From contig NZ_JAKOGG010000008.1 in the NCBI RefSeq assembly GCF_022321485.1, positions 1 to 64,000 of the forward strand: a DNA stretch of 64,000 bases, read 5' to 3'. Position 1 is the stretch's first letter, and each line of letters opens with the position of its first letter. The stretch comes from Shewanella electrica (GTDB lineage: Bacteria; Pseudomonadota; Gammaproteobacteria; Enterobacterales; Shewanellaceae). Position numbers and translations under genes: made by a program. The notes below the pieces were generated by a model. That model did no database searches, had not been told where the DNA came from, and saw only the letters and a program-made list of their open reading frames with translations. Below are positions 35,447 through 44,852 of this stretch, piece after piece.

Positions 35447-38400
35447 CCATTCGGGTTGCCATTCAGCATAAAACCACTTATCAGTTTGACCGTTACATCA
35501 ATGTGTCGCCGCATATTTTACGGTTACGGCCAGCGCCGCATTCGCGTACCCACATTCACGGCTACTCGCTCAAGGTGACGCCAGCGGAGCATTTCATCAA
35601 CTGGCAGCAAGATCCGTTCGGTAACTGGATGGCGCGGTTAGTGTTTCCAGAAAAGATGAAAACGCTGGAATTTGCCGTTGAAGTGATCGCCGATATGACG
35701 GTGATTAACCCGTTCGATTTCTTTATTGAAGAATACGCCGAAAAATTCCCGTTCAACTACGCCGATGGCTTGAAAGAGGAGCTGACGCCGTACCTGAAAA
35801 CCGTGGAAGATTGCCCCGAACTGGATGCTTGGCTGGCGACTATCGAGCGTAAACCGCAGGCGATTGTTAGCTTTTTGGTGGCGCTCAACAGCCGCTTGTC
35901 ACAAGAGATTGCCTACGGCATTCGGCTAGAAGCTGGGGTGCAAACCTGCCAACAAACATTGACGCTGAAAAAAGGCTCCTGCCGCGATACCGCTTGGCTG
36001 CTGGTGCAGATCCTACGGCGCTTAGGGCTGGCGGCGCGCTTTGCTTCCGGTTATTTAGTGCAGTTGGTGGCAGATGTGAAAGCGCTGGATGGCCCATCGG
36101 GCACCGACCACGACTTTACCGATCTACACGCGTGGTGCGAAGTCTATCTGCCAGGCGCTGGCTGGGTCGGGCTTGATCCAACCTCAGGCCTATTTGCCGG
36201 TGAAGGTCATATTCCGCTGTCTTGTACCGCTGATCCCGTGTCGGCCGCGCCGATCACCGGTTTTACCGACCCGTGCGAGTGTGAATTTAGCTATGAAAAC
36301 GTGGTCACGCGCATTCATGAAGATCCGCGCGTGACCAAACCTTACTCCGATGAAGAGTGGCAACACATCAAAGCGCTTGGCCGCGCGGTGGATGCCGAAT
36401 TTATCGAACACGATGTGCGCCTGACCATGGGCGGTGAGCCGACCTTTGTGTCCATCGATGATATGGATTCGGCGCAGTGGAACACCGCCGCGCTCGGTGC
36501 CGATAAGCTCACCCTCGCCAAAGATTTGTTGCTACGGATGAAGCAGCAATTTGGTGGTAACGGGTTACTGCATTATGGCCAAGGCAAATGGTATCCCGGC
36601 GAAGAAGTGCCGCGCTGGGCGCTTGGTTGCTTTTGGCGCACCGACGGCGAAGCGCTGTGGCATGACCCAACACTGCTGGCTCGCGTGGATACCAATTACG
36701 GCCACACCCTAGCGCAAGCGCAGCAGTTTGGTGAGTTGTTATGTGCCCAACTTGGCGTGGCGAGCCGTTATCTGCAACCCGCCTATGAAGACACGCTGTA
36801 TTACTTGTGGCTCGAGCGGCAACTGCCCGAAGGCGTTGACCCGCGTAAAGCCGATCTCAAAGATGATTTGGAACGGCGCCGGTTGGCACAACTGCTAACG
36901 CGCGGTCTAGACAGCCCTACTGGCTTTATTTTGCCGGTCGAATTTAACGGCGTGGCGTGGCAAAGCAGCTTGTGGCCGATGCGCGCTGAGGTGATCACTC
37001 TGATCCCCGGTGACAGCCCGATGGGCTTCCGGCTGCCGCTTAACTCCTTGCCGGCAGTCACCGAAGAAGAGCAGGAAGCAGAGCGAGACCCATTTGAACC
37101 GCGTGAGCCGCTACCGGTATTCAGTATCGATGCTGACGCGCCCGCAATTGCGGCGCAGCAACAAGCCGCCGGTAACTGCCAACCGCAATACAAAATCGTT
37201 AAAAACGTGGTGCGCACTGCCATCTGTTTAGAAGTGCGTGATGGCCGCTTGCAGCTGTTTTTGCCACCGGTGAGCTATTTAGAAAACTACGTCGCGCTGA
37301 TCAACGCCATAGAGGCGGTCGCCAGCAAGTTGCAACTGCCAGTGGTGATTGAAGGCTATGAACCGCCGAAAGATTATCGGTTACAGAAATTCCTTATCAC
37401 GCCAGATCCGGGGGTGATTGAAGTGAACATTCATCCCGCGAAAAGCTGGGATGAATTAGTACACAACACCGAAACCTTGTATGAGCAAGCTTATCTGTCA
37501 CGGCTCGGCACCGAGAAATTTATGCTCGATGGCCGCCACACCGGCACGGGCGGCGGTAACCATGTGACCTTGGGCGGCGTTACGCCTGCGGATAGTCCGA
37601 TGCTGCGCCGTCCCGATCTGCTGCGCAGCTTGGTGACTTACTGGCAGCATCATCCGGGGCTGTCTTATCTGTTTTCTGGCATGTTTATCGGTCCAACCAG
37701 CCAAGCGCCACGGGTTGATGAAGGCCGCGACGAAGCGTTATATGAGTTGGAAATTGCTTTTGACAACATGCCCGATGGTGAAGTGAATACGCCGTGGCTG
37801 GTGGATCGCTTGATGCGCAATCTGCTGGTGGATATTACTGGCAACACCCATCGCTCGGAGTTCTGTATCGACAAACTCTATGCTGCCGGTAGCGCCAGTG
37901 GCCGCCAAGGGCTGCTGGAGTTTCGTGGTTTTGAGATGCCGCCGCATGCGCGCATGTCATTAGTGCAGATGTTGCTGCTGCGCTGTTTGGTGGCTCGCTT
38001 TTGGCATAAACCGTACAAGAAACCGCTGGTGCGCTGGGGCACGCAGCTGCACGACCAATTTATGATGCCGCACTATGTGTGGCAGGACATTAAAGCCGTG
38101 GTGGATGATCTCCAACATCACGGTTATCCGTTCAAATTGGAGTGGCTGGCACCGTTTGAAGAGTTCCGCTTTCCGCATTACGGCCGCCAACAGTTAGGCG
38201 ATATTCAACTGGAATTGCGCTGGGCGATTGAACCGTGGCATGTGCTTGGTGAAGAGATCACTCAGCACGGCACCGCGCGTTTTGTCGATTCCTCAGTGGA
38301 ACGGCTGCAAGTGCGTTTAACTGGCATGACCGATGGCCGCTACGTGCTCACCTGTAATGGGCGGCGGGTGCCGTTGTCTGCCACGGGGACGAAAGGCGAA

Positions 38401-38787
38401 ATGGTCGGTGCGGTGCGTTATCGCGCTTGGTCGCCGCCGTCAGCGTTGCACCCAACGTTGGGCGTTGATTCGCCGTTAGTGTTTGATTTGGTGGATAGCT
38501 GGAACGGCATGTCGATTGGTGGTTGTACTTACCAAGTTAGCCACGCAGGAGGCCGCAACTACGATACGCTGCCGGTGAATAGCAACGAGGCCGAGGCGCG
38601 CCGAGTGAACCGTTTCTTCGATCAAGGCTTTAGCCAAGGGCCGCTGATGCCACCACCGGAATTTAACGCGTTGCGCGAGTTTTATGAAAATAAAACGCTG
38701 CCAAAACAATTAGCTCCAGCCACTGAGGAACCGACGCAAGAATATCCCCATACGCTGGATCTCAGAAGAAAGTATACTAGGCTCTAA
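35443..38787 (+). CDS. Transglutaminase-like / DUF2126 fusion protein (COG1305-COG4196)
   Basis: The 1114-residue protein joins an N-terminal bacterial transglutaminase-like domain with a long DUF2126 region. The N-terminal domain (about 1-270) has a complete Cys-His-Asp triad: C180 in KGSCRDTAW, H229 in DLHAWCEVYL and D245 in GLDPTSG. The DUF2126 region (about 310-1090) has conserved stretches such as LTMGGEPTFVSIDDM, GRHTGTGGGNHVTLGG, HRSEFCIDKLY and LLEFRGFEMPPHARMSL. The triad suggests a protease, amidase or acyl-transfer activity. It overlaps the alpha-E gene by 4 bases. No signal peptide is seen, so the whole system appears cytoplasmic. Confidence 0.9.
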   Translation: MTIRVAIQHKTTYQFDRYINVSPHILRLRPAPHSRTHIHGYSLKVTPAEHFINWQQDPFGNWMARLVFPEKMKTLEFAVEVIADMTVINPFDFFIEEYAEKFPFNYADGLKEELTPYLKTVEDCPELDAWLATIERKPQAIVSFLVALNSRLSQEIAYGIRLEAGVQTCQQTLTLKKGSCRDTAWLLVQILRRLGLAARFASGYLVQLVADVKALDGPSGTDHDFTDLHAWCEVYLPGAGWVGLDPTSGLFAGEGHIPLSCTADPVSAAPITGFTDPCECEFSYENVVTRIHEDPRVTKPYSDEEWQHIKALGRAVDAEFIEHDVRLTMGGEPTFVSIDDMDSAQWNTAALGADKLTLAKDLLLRMKQQFGGNGLLHYGQGKWYPGEEVPRWALGCFWRTDGEALWHDPTLLARVDTNYGHTLAQAQQFGELLCAQLGVASRYLQPAYEDTLYYLWLERQLPEGVDPRKADLKDDLERRRLAQLLTRGLDSPTGFILPVEFNGVAWQSSLWPMRAEVITLIPGDSPMGFRLPLNSLPAVTEEEQEAERDPFEPREPLPVFSIDADAPAIAAQQQAAGNCQPQYKIVKNVVRTAICLEVRDGRLQLFLPPVSYLENYVALINAIEAVASKLQLPVVIEGYEPPKDYRLQKFLITPDPGVIEVNIHPAKSWDELVHNTETLYEQAYLSRLGTEKFMLDGRHTGTGGGNHVTLGGVTPADSPMLRRPDLLRSLVTYWQHHPGLSYLFSGMFIGPTSQAPRVDEGRDEALYELEIAFDNMPDGEVNTPWLVDRLMRNLLVDITGNTHRSEFCIDKLYAAGSASGRQGLLEFRGFEMPPHARMSLVQMLLLRCLVARFWHKPYKKPLVRWGTQLHDQFMMPHYVWQDIKAVVDDLQHHGYPFKLEWLAPFEEFRFPHYGRQQLGDIQLELRWAIEPWHVLGEEITQHGTARFVDSSVERLQVRLTGMTDGRYVLTCNGRRVPLSATGTKGEMVGAVRYRAWSPPSALHPTLGVDSPLVFDLVDSWNGMSIGGCTYQVSHAGGRNYDTLPVNSNEAEARRVNRFFDQGFSQGPLMPPPEFNALREFYENKTLPKQLAPATEEPTQEYPHTLDLRRKYTRL

Positions 38788-38810
38788 TTTTCGACAGTTA
38801 GCAGTAAAAC

Positions 38811-41381
38811 ATGACATCAACAGGTTCTCTGTCTGCCGCTGTAAGTGATGCTCCATCGCAGTCTCAGGCACCATATGCGCAGCCGCAGGGCGCTTTTGAC
38901 GAAGCGTTCGATAATGCACGCGTGGTGCGGCCTCACTGGCAATTGGTGATGGAGAATATCGCCCGTTTGGGCGACGATGCCATGCAGGATCGCTATCGTC
39001 GGGCGCAACGTATTTTGCGTGACGATGGCGCCACCTATAACCTCAATAATGACCCGTTATCGCCCGCCGTTTGGTCGTTGGACATCGTGCCCAATGTGAT
39101 TGAACAGGCGGAGTGGCAACTGTTGGAGCGCGGCCTCAAGCAACGCTCCAAACTGTTCGATTTGATTTATCAAGATCTCTACGGCGAACAACGGCTGCTG
39201 AAAGAGGGCATTATTCCGTCCGAGATTATCTTTTCCCATCCGGGCTTTTTGCGCCAATGTCATGGCGTGAAGCTACCTAGCGTGCACCAGTTGATCTTTC
39301 ATGCGGTTGATATGGTGCGTAACCAAGATGGGCAATTTATTGCCATTGGCGACCGCACTCAAGCGCCTAGCGGCACCGGTTACGCGCTCGAAAACCGCAC
39401 CGTGGTGTCGCGGGTGGTGCCGAGCATGTTCCGCAATGCCAACGTGATGCGGCTGTCGAGCTTTTTCCACACCGTGCGACAGACGCTGGCCAATCTTGTC
39501 AGCCACAAGACCGATACGCCACGCATCGTGGTGTTAACGCCGGGCGCCTACAGCAGCACTTACTTTGAACATGCTTATCTCGCCAACTATCTCGGCTTTC
39601 CGCTGGTACAAGGTGGCGACTTAACCGTGCGCAACGGCAAAGTGTGGATGAAATCGCTCAACGGCCTCAGCCAAGTGGACGTGATTTTGCGGCGCATGGA
39701 TGACAGCTATTGCGACCAAAGCGAATTGCGCGCTGATTCGCGCCTCGGTGTTCCCGGTCTGCTGGAAGTGGCGCGTAACGGCAATGTCGTGCTGGCCAAT
39801 CCGCTCGGCAGTGGCGTGTTAGAAGCGCCCGCCTTGTTAGCGTTTTTGCCGGAAATTTGCCAATTCCTGCTGGATCAGCCGTTGCAGTTACCGTCGGTGC
39901 GTACGTGGTGGTGCGGCAATCCACAAGAAAAAGCGTACGTGTTGGCCAATCTTGAGCAGTTGATCATCAAACCCGCCTATCGCAGTTACAACAGCCGCAG
40001 CGTGTATGGTCATAGTTTAGATGCCAAAGCGCGGCAGCAGATTATCGAGCAGATTGAACAGCAGCCGCACGCCTTTGTGGCGCAGATTTATATTCCCGGT
40101 GCCATTGCGCCGATTTGGCACAACGGTGCGCTTGAAGGGCGGCCGAGCATTTTCCGCAGTTTTACCGTGGCCGATAAAGAAGGTTATTGCGTGATGCCCG
40201 GCGGCTTAACGCGCGTGGCAGAATCCACCGCCGAGGCGATTGTCACCAGCCTTTCTGGTGCCATGAGTAAAGATACTTGGGTGGTCAGCAATAAACCCGA
40301 TAACAGCAGCTTGCCGATTTTAGATGCGCAGCCGCGTGATCGCGCTGAAGTGAGTAATCTGCCGAGCCGTGTTATCGAAAACCTGTTTTGGTTTGGCCGT
40401 TATGCCGAACGGGCGGAGCTGAGTCTGCGCCTGATGCGCACCATCTTCAAACAGCTCAACGGTATTGAACCTTTTCCGCCAGAAAGCCGTGACGTGCTGC
40501 TGACCGCGATGTCGCAACTGACAGGCTGTTTGCCAGGCTTTACCGAAGACGCAGAACTGCTGGAAAACCCTAATGATGAACTGGCGGCATTGGTGATTGA
40601 TGCCGAGCGCGTGGGCAGCATCAAATACAACCTGCAAGCGATGTTGGCCTGTGGCGAACAGGTCAAAGAGATGCTGTCGGCCGATACCCGCATTATTTTG
40701 AATGAACTGCGTGATCACATTCTGGCGGTCGATGCCGCTTATCAAGATGGTTTACCGTCGGTGCCAGAGGAGTCGCTCGACAGTTTAGTCACCTCGCTGC
40801 TCGCGCTGTCTGGCCTGACTCACGAAAGCATGCTGCGCGGCATGGATTGGATGTTCCAAGAGCTGGGGCGCCGTACCGAGCGCGCACTGCAAACTGCCAC
40901 ACTGCTGAAAGCAACCTTGACCACCCATCTGCCGAGCTTGCAACAGCAACAGGTGCTGGAATCGGTACTGCTCAGCGTTGAAGCGTTGATCTCGTTCCGG
41001 CGCCGTTATCGCACCCGTGCCCGTATCGCCTACGGCCTCGATTTATTGATGATCGATGCCAGCAACCCGCGTTCACTGATCTATCAGGTTGACCAACTGC
41101 GTAAGTACCTCAACGAGTTACCGCGCAACGTTAGCCAAAGCTCGGGGCTGACGCCGGAAAATCGCTTGATTATCAAGTCTCTCAACGACATTCAACTGGC
41201 GGATCTAGAAGCGCTGGCATTGATTGATGAACACACCGACACCCGCGTACAACTGGAGCAGTTGATGACGCAGATCAGCGAGCAGTTGGATCAGTTCACC
41301 ACCCTGTTGAGCGATAAATATTTTGATCACACAGCTGGGCCACAGCAGCTGATTAAAGCGCAATGGAAGGCAGATATATGA
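38811..41381 (+). CDS. Circularly permuted ATP-grasp fused to alpha-E domain
   Basis: The 856-residue protein carries an ATP-grasp domain (about 50-490) with LDIVPNVIEQAEW, VVLTPGAYSSTYFEHAYLA, VDVILRRMDDSYCDQSE and LIIKPAYRSYNSRSVYG. An alpha-E domain (about 515-850) follows, beginning NLPSRVIENLFWFGRYAERAEL. It thus repeats in one chain what genes 33045 and 34502 encode separately. ATP-grasp residues differ: GDRTQAPSGTGYALENRTV stands where the first copy has EDNLRVPSGVSYMLENR. The two enzymes may therefore use different substrates, or one may be regulatory. A 23-bp gap separates it from the preceding gene. Confidence 0.9.
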   Translation: MTSTGSLSAAVSDAPSQSQAPYAQPQGAFDEAFDNARVVRPHWQLVMENIARLGDDAMQDRYRRAQRILRDDGATYNLNNDPLSPAVWSLDIVPNVIEQAEWQLLERGLKQRSKLFDLIYQDLYGEQRLLKEGIIPSEIIFSHPGFLRQCHGVKLPSVHQLIFHAVDMVRNQDGQFIAIGDRTQAPSGTGYALENRTVVSRVVPSMFRNANVMRLSSFFHTVRQTLANLVSHKTDTPRIVVLTPGAYSSTYFEHAYLANYLGFPLVQGGDLTVRNGKVWMKSLNGLSQVDVILRRMDDSYCDQSELRADSRLGVPGLLEVARNGNVVLANPLGSGVLEAPALLAFLPEICQFLLDQPLQLPSVRTWWCGNPQEKAYVLANLEQLIIKPAYRSYNSRSVYGHSLDAKARQQIIEQIEQQPHAFVAQIYIPGAIAPIWHNGALEGRPSIFRSFTVADKEGYCVMPGGLTRVAESTAEAIVTSLSGAMSKDTWVVSNKPDNSSLPILDAQPRDRAEVSNLPSRVIENLFWFGRYAERAELSLRLMRTIFKQLNGIEPFPPESRDVLLTAMSQLTGCLPGFTEDAELLENPNDELAALVIDAERVGSIKYNLQAMLACGEQVKEMLSADTRIILNELRDHILAVDAAYQDGLPSVPEESLDSLVTSLLALSGLTHESMLRGMDWMFQELGRRTERALQTATLLKATLTTHLPSLQQQQVLESVLLSVEALISFRRRYRTRARIAYGLDLLMIDASNPRSLIYQVDQLRKYLNELPRNVSQSSGLTPENRLIIKSLNDIQLADLEALALIDEHTDTRVQLEQLMTQISEQLDQFTTLLSDKYFDHTAGPQQLIKAQWKADI

Positions 41382-42259
41382 GATATCGCGTACGGCACCT
41401 CACCGAATATCAATACAGCTCAGCGGTTACCTTGTGCTACAACATGACCCACCTGCTGCCGCGCAATACCGCTAAGCAACAGATTTTGAGCCAACGTATT
41501 TTGGTGACGCCAACGCCTATCTATCAAAGTGCTGGCGAAGACTATTTCGGCAACGAAACTTTCTATTTCTCTATTCAAGAGCCGCATAAAAAGCTGGCGA
41601 TTGAAGTGGAATGTTTTTTTGAGCTTGATGAAGCGGACTTGCCCAATCAGTTGCAACTGCATGACATCACCTGTGGCGAATTACGCCAACTGCTGGCCCA
41701 GCCAACCACAGCGGAACTGCGTATGGTGAAAGAGTTTATGCTGGAGTCCACTCATATCCAGTGTTCGCCACGGCTACGAGATTATGCCGCCACCACCTTT
41801 GCCGACAATGTGCCCGTGTTGCAAGCGGCGCTGGATTTTACCCATAAGATTTTTAACGAATTCACCTTTGATGCCACTGCCACCGATGTGACCACCCCGG
41901 CGGAAACCGTGTTGCAAGAAAAACGCGGCGTGTGTCAGGACTTTGCCCACTTCGCCATAGCCTGTATTCGTTCGGTGGGTTTGCCTGCGCGTTATATCAG
42001 TGGGTATCTGGAAACCTTGCCGCCACCAGGGCAAGAAAAATTGGTGGGAGCCGATGCCTCTCATGCGTGGTTCGCCATTTATGTGCCAGAATTGGGCTGG
42101 GTAGAGTTCGACCCAACCAACGACTTGATGCCCAATGGTCAGCACATTGTCACCGCTTGGGGGCGTGATTATGCCGATGTTTCACCGCTGCAAGGGGTGA
42201 TCTTTGATGGCGGCGACAATCACTCACTGTCAGTTTCTGTTGACGTTCAACGTATCTAA
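41378..42259 (+). CDS. Transglutaminase-like cysteine protease family protein (COG1305)
   Basis: The 293-residue protein has the N-terminal beta domain (MRYRVRHLTEYQYSSAVTL) and the transglutaminase-like core with triad C186 (RGVCQDFAH), H229 (DASHAWFAIY) and D245 (EFDPTND). The start at 41378 overlaps the preceding stop (ATGA) and has GGAAGG upstream; the longer frame from 41363 is less likely. It is the last gene of the operon. Residue spacing of the triad is close to that in the fusion protein at 35443. Confidence 0.9.
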   Translation: MRYRVRHLTEYQYSSAVTLCYNMTHLLPRNTAKQQILSQRILVTPTPIYQSAGEDYFGNETFYFSIQEPHKKLAIEVECFFELDEADLPNQLQLHDITCGELRQLLAQPTTAELRMVKEFMLESTHIQCSPRLRDYAATTFADNVPVLQAALDFTHKIFNEFTFDATATDVTTPAETVLQEKRGVCQDFAHFAIACIRSVGLPARYISGYLETLPPPGQEKLVGADASHAWFAIYVPELGWVEFDPTNDLMPNGQHIVTAWGRDYADVSPLQGVIFDGGDNHSLSVSVDVQRI

Positions 42260-42417
42260 CGCGTCACAATTGTTTATATTTGTAATCAATAATACGCATG
42301 AGTAACACCTTGATTAACTCGTTGTTAAAATAGAGCTTTTATTCTATATTGCGGCACAGTTGTACCGCTTGTCTTATCTCCTCCAAATCTAATTATTCGC
42401 TATATCAGTAAATTATG

Positions 42418-42434
42418 AACTGGTCTAACCAGCT
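42418..42434. promoter_or_regulatory. Predicted FadR operator
   Basis: AACTGGTCTAACCAGCT matches the gammaproteobacterial FadR consensus ANCTGGTCNGACCNGNT at every defined position but one. It lies 112 bp upstream of the acyl-CoA ligase start, in the promoter region. Confidence 0.7.
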
Positions 42435-42545
42435 TGAGCTGGTGTGAGTCATCGCCGAATTGAGCTAAAAATCTTCCAGCTACGCTGTGGCATGAGTTAA
42501 AATGTCAAAAGCGAAACAGCTGTAAGCTAAAAGGTGAGTTACATT

Positions 42546-44333
42546 ATGTCTCTTGAGCAATACCAAATTATCAGCCTGCTGGAGCAACAGGTGCGATTGC
42601 AGCCTGATAATATCGCCCTGGAAGGCTTTGAAATGGCAGCCCCTTGGGATAAGGTCAGCTGGACTCAATTCAAACACTACAGTGATCTACTGGCGGCGGC
42701 ATTTATTGACCACGGCCTTAACGTACAAGATCGCGTAGCTATTTTGTCTAACAACTGTCCACAATGGACAATTGTCGATATTGCCACCAACAAAGCGCGT
42801 GGCGTGTTAGTACCTATCTATCCTACTTCTACGCTGGAACAAGCGGCTTATATCATTCGTGATGCGGGCGCTAAAGTGTTGTGTGTGTCTGACGCTGCAC
42901 AATATCACTTGGCCTGTAAGTTACTGCCCTTGTGTCCATCACTGCAGCAAGTGGTGGTGTTTGATAGTCAGGTTGAATTGATCACTGACACCCATTTCCA
43001 TCTAGATACTTTGATCGCAGAAGAGGAAGGTCAGGCACATGCTGAATTAGCACAGCGCTTGGCAGATCGTCATCTGGATGATTTGTTGACGCTGATCTAC
43101 ACCTCCGGCACCACCGGTGATCCGAAAGGGGTGATGTTAGATCAACGCAATTTTGCCTCGGCCATGCGCCAACACCATCTGCGGATACCATTTGAGCCGG
43201 GCGATGTGTCGTTAGTGTTCCTGCCGCTGAGTCACGTGTATGAACGTGGTTGGAGCTATTACGTGATGAGCCGTGGTGGCCGTAACGTTTATCTGGCCGA
43301 TACGCCGCGAGTACAAGAAGCTATCGCCGCCGTCAAACCGCATACCGTATGTGTAGTGCCACGCTTCCTTGAAAAGGTCTACAGCGCGGTGCAGGACAAG
43401 GTCAGCAAAGGTTCGGCCTCACGCCGTAAACTGTTTGCTTGGGCGATGTCGGTTGGCAGACGTCAGTTTGAAGTGGACCAAGGTCGCGCCAAAGGCAACG
43501 CGCTGTTGAAATGGCAATGGTCACTGGCGAACAAACTGGTGTACAGCAAATTGCATAACGCGCTCGGTGGCCGCATCAAATTTATGCCGTGCGGTGGTGC
43601 TGCGTTGGACGCCGAAGTCGGCGCTTTTTTTGCCGCGATCAACATTCCGGTGCTGGTGGGCTACGGCATGACCGAAACCACCGCTACCGTGGCGTGTTGC
43701 TCGTTAGATAACCGCGTGAAAGGTGCCAACGGCTTGCCACTGGATGACGTCGAAATCCGTCTTGGTAAAGATGACGAAATTCTGGTGCGTGGCGAAACTG
43801 TGATGCGCGGTTATTTTAACCGTCCGCTCGAAACGGCCGAAGTGTTTGAAGATGGTTGGTTAAAAACCGGTGACGTGGGTCGCATTGATGACAAGGGCAA
43901 CTTGTTTATCACCGACCGCTTGAAAGAGCTGATGAAAACCTCTAACGGCAAATATATTGCGCCGCAGCGGGTGGAAGGCAAAGTGGGTTGCTGCCCATTG
44001 ATCGAACAAGTGGCGGTGATCGCCGATGCGCGTAACTACGTGACCGCGTTGATCGTACCTGCATTTGGTGCGCTAGAAGCGTGGGCGAAACAACAAGGCG
44101 TGCGTTACGAATCAACCCTCGACTTGGTGCGTAACTCGGAAGTGCTGGCGCACTTTGAGGAACGGCTGAAACAGCTGCAACATGAGCTGGCTGGCTTTGA
44201 ACAGATTAAAAAGTTCACGCTGCTGCCAGAAGCATTTTCCATGGAAGCGGGTTTGATTACGCCAACACTGAAACTGCGCCGTAAACTGATTTATCGCAAG
44301 TACGAGCGTGAAATCAACGCCATGTACAACTAA
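42546..44333 (+). CDS. Long-chain fatty-acid-CoA ligase (AMP-forming, FadD15-like)
   Basis: The 595-residue enzyme has the adenylate-forming signatures LIYTSGTTGDPKGVM (P-loop), VGYGMTETTA, LKTGDVGRIDDKGNLFITDRLKELMKTSNGKYIAPQRVE and the C-terminal hinge. It activates fatty acids to acyl-CoA through acyl-AMP. I place the start at ATG 42546, seven bases after AGGTGAG; the GTG at 42534 would overlap that site. The FadR-like operator upstream supports a fatty-acid role. It is monocistronic with its own terminator. Confidence 0.9.
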   Translation: MSLEQYQIISLLEQQVRLQPDNIALEGFEMAAPWDKVSWTQFKHYSDLLAAAFIDHGLNVQDRVAILSNNCPQWTIVDIATNKARGVLVPIYPTSTLEQAAYIIRDAGAKVLCVSDAAQYHLACKLLPLCPSLQQVVVFDSQVELITDTHFHLDTLIAEEEGQAHAELAQRLADRHLDDLLTLIYTSGTTGDPKGVMLDQRNFASAMRQHHLRIPFEPGDVSLVFLPLSHVYERGWSYYVMSRGGRNVYLADTPRVQEAIAAVKPHTVCVVPRFLEKVYSAVQDKVSKGSASRRKLFAWAMSVGRRQFEVDQGRAKGNALLKWQWSLANKLVYSKLHNALGGRIKFMPCGGAALDAEVGAFFAAINIPVLVGYGMTETTATVACCSLDNRVKGANGLPLDDVEIRLGKDDEILVRGETVMRGYFNRPLETAEVFEDGWLKTGDVGRIDDKGNLFITDRLKELMKTSNGKYIAPQRVEGKVGCCPLIEQVAVIADARNYVTALIVPAFGALEAWAKQQGVRYESTLDLVRNSEVLAHFEERLKQLQHELAGFEQIKKFTLLPEAFSMEAGLITPTLKLRRKLIYRKYEREINAMYN

Positions 44334-44351
44334 GCGTAACGTCGATTGAAC

Positions 44352-44377
44352 AGGCTGCCTCGTGCAGCCTTTTTTTT
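44352..44377 (+). terminator. Terminator after the acyl-CoA ligase gene
   Basis: AGGCTGC pairs with GCAGCCT around a 5-base loop and is followed by seven further U residues. Confidence 0.9.
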
Positions 44378-44852
44378 CGCTATCGTAAGCGGCTTCAGCT
44401 ACTCACTCACCACTGTTAACAAATCTATAAATATTGAGATATTTTAGCGAGTTGCGCTAATACAGGGCGCAGTTTAGAAAATACTCGCTCCCCCTGCCTC
44501 GATAACCATACTAATTATCTGTTTTTCAATGACTAAACGGGTTGTTAGACCATTGTTCAACTGGCGAAACGCGCAGAAGCGCGCCAGTATATTCTTGTTA
44601 TCTTATGTATTTGTGCGTATTTCACATTTACTACTCATTAACAATCGTGGTTATTGAATAAGCAGAAATAACCGATTATTAATGGAATACCTCAGCAAAG
44701 CGCAACAGCTTGTCGCAGTCGTCAATGTCGATAGTTGGCGTGCGGCGAGCAGTGATGTTTAGCGCCTTTGCTAACAATGCGGGTCATTACAGCTGTTCAA
44801 GATGGGGTGGAGCAGTCGCACCGATCTGGCAGCGCTAACAAGGAAAGCAACA
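44378..44852. other. Upstream region of the TAXI-TRAP operon
   Basis: This 475-bp stretch must hold the operon promoter, but I see no clear operator. A 42-codon frame (44529-44657) lacks a ribosome-binding site. A CTGGCG...CGCCAG fold-back lies near 44550-44576. AAGGAAAG precedes the ATG at 44853. Confidence 0.4.

Noticed and set aside
44529-44657. 42-codon frame upstream of the TAXI-TRAP operon
   Set aside because: No ribosome-binding site and a composition that does not look like a folded protein; kept as part of the gene-free stretch.
44745-44765. Possible sigma-54 promoter before the TAXI gene
   Set aside because: The GG-N10-GC spacing occurs but the flanking consensus bases are poor.
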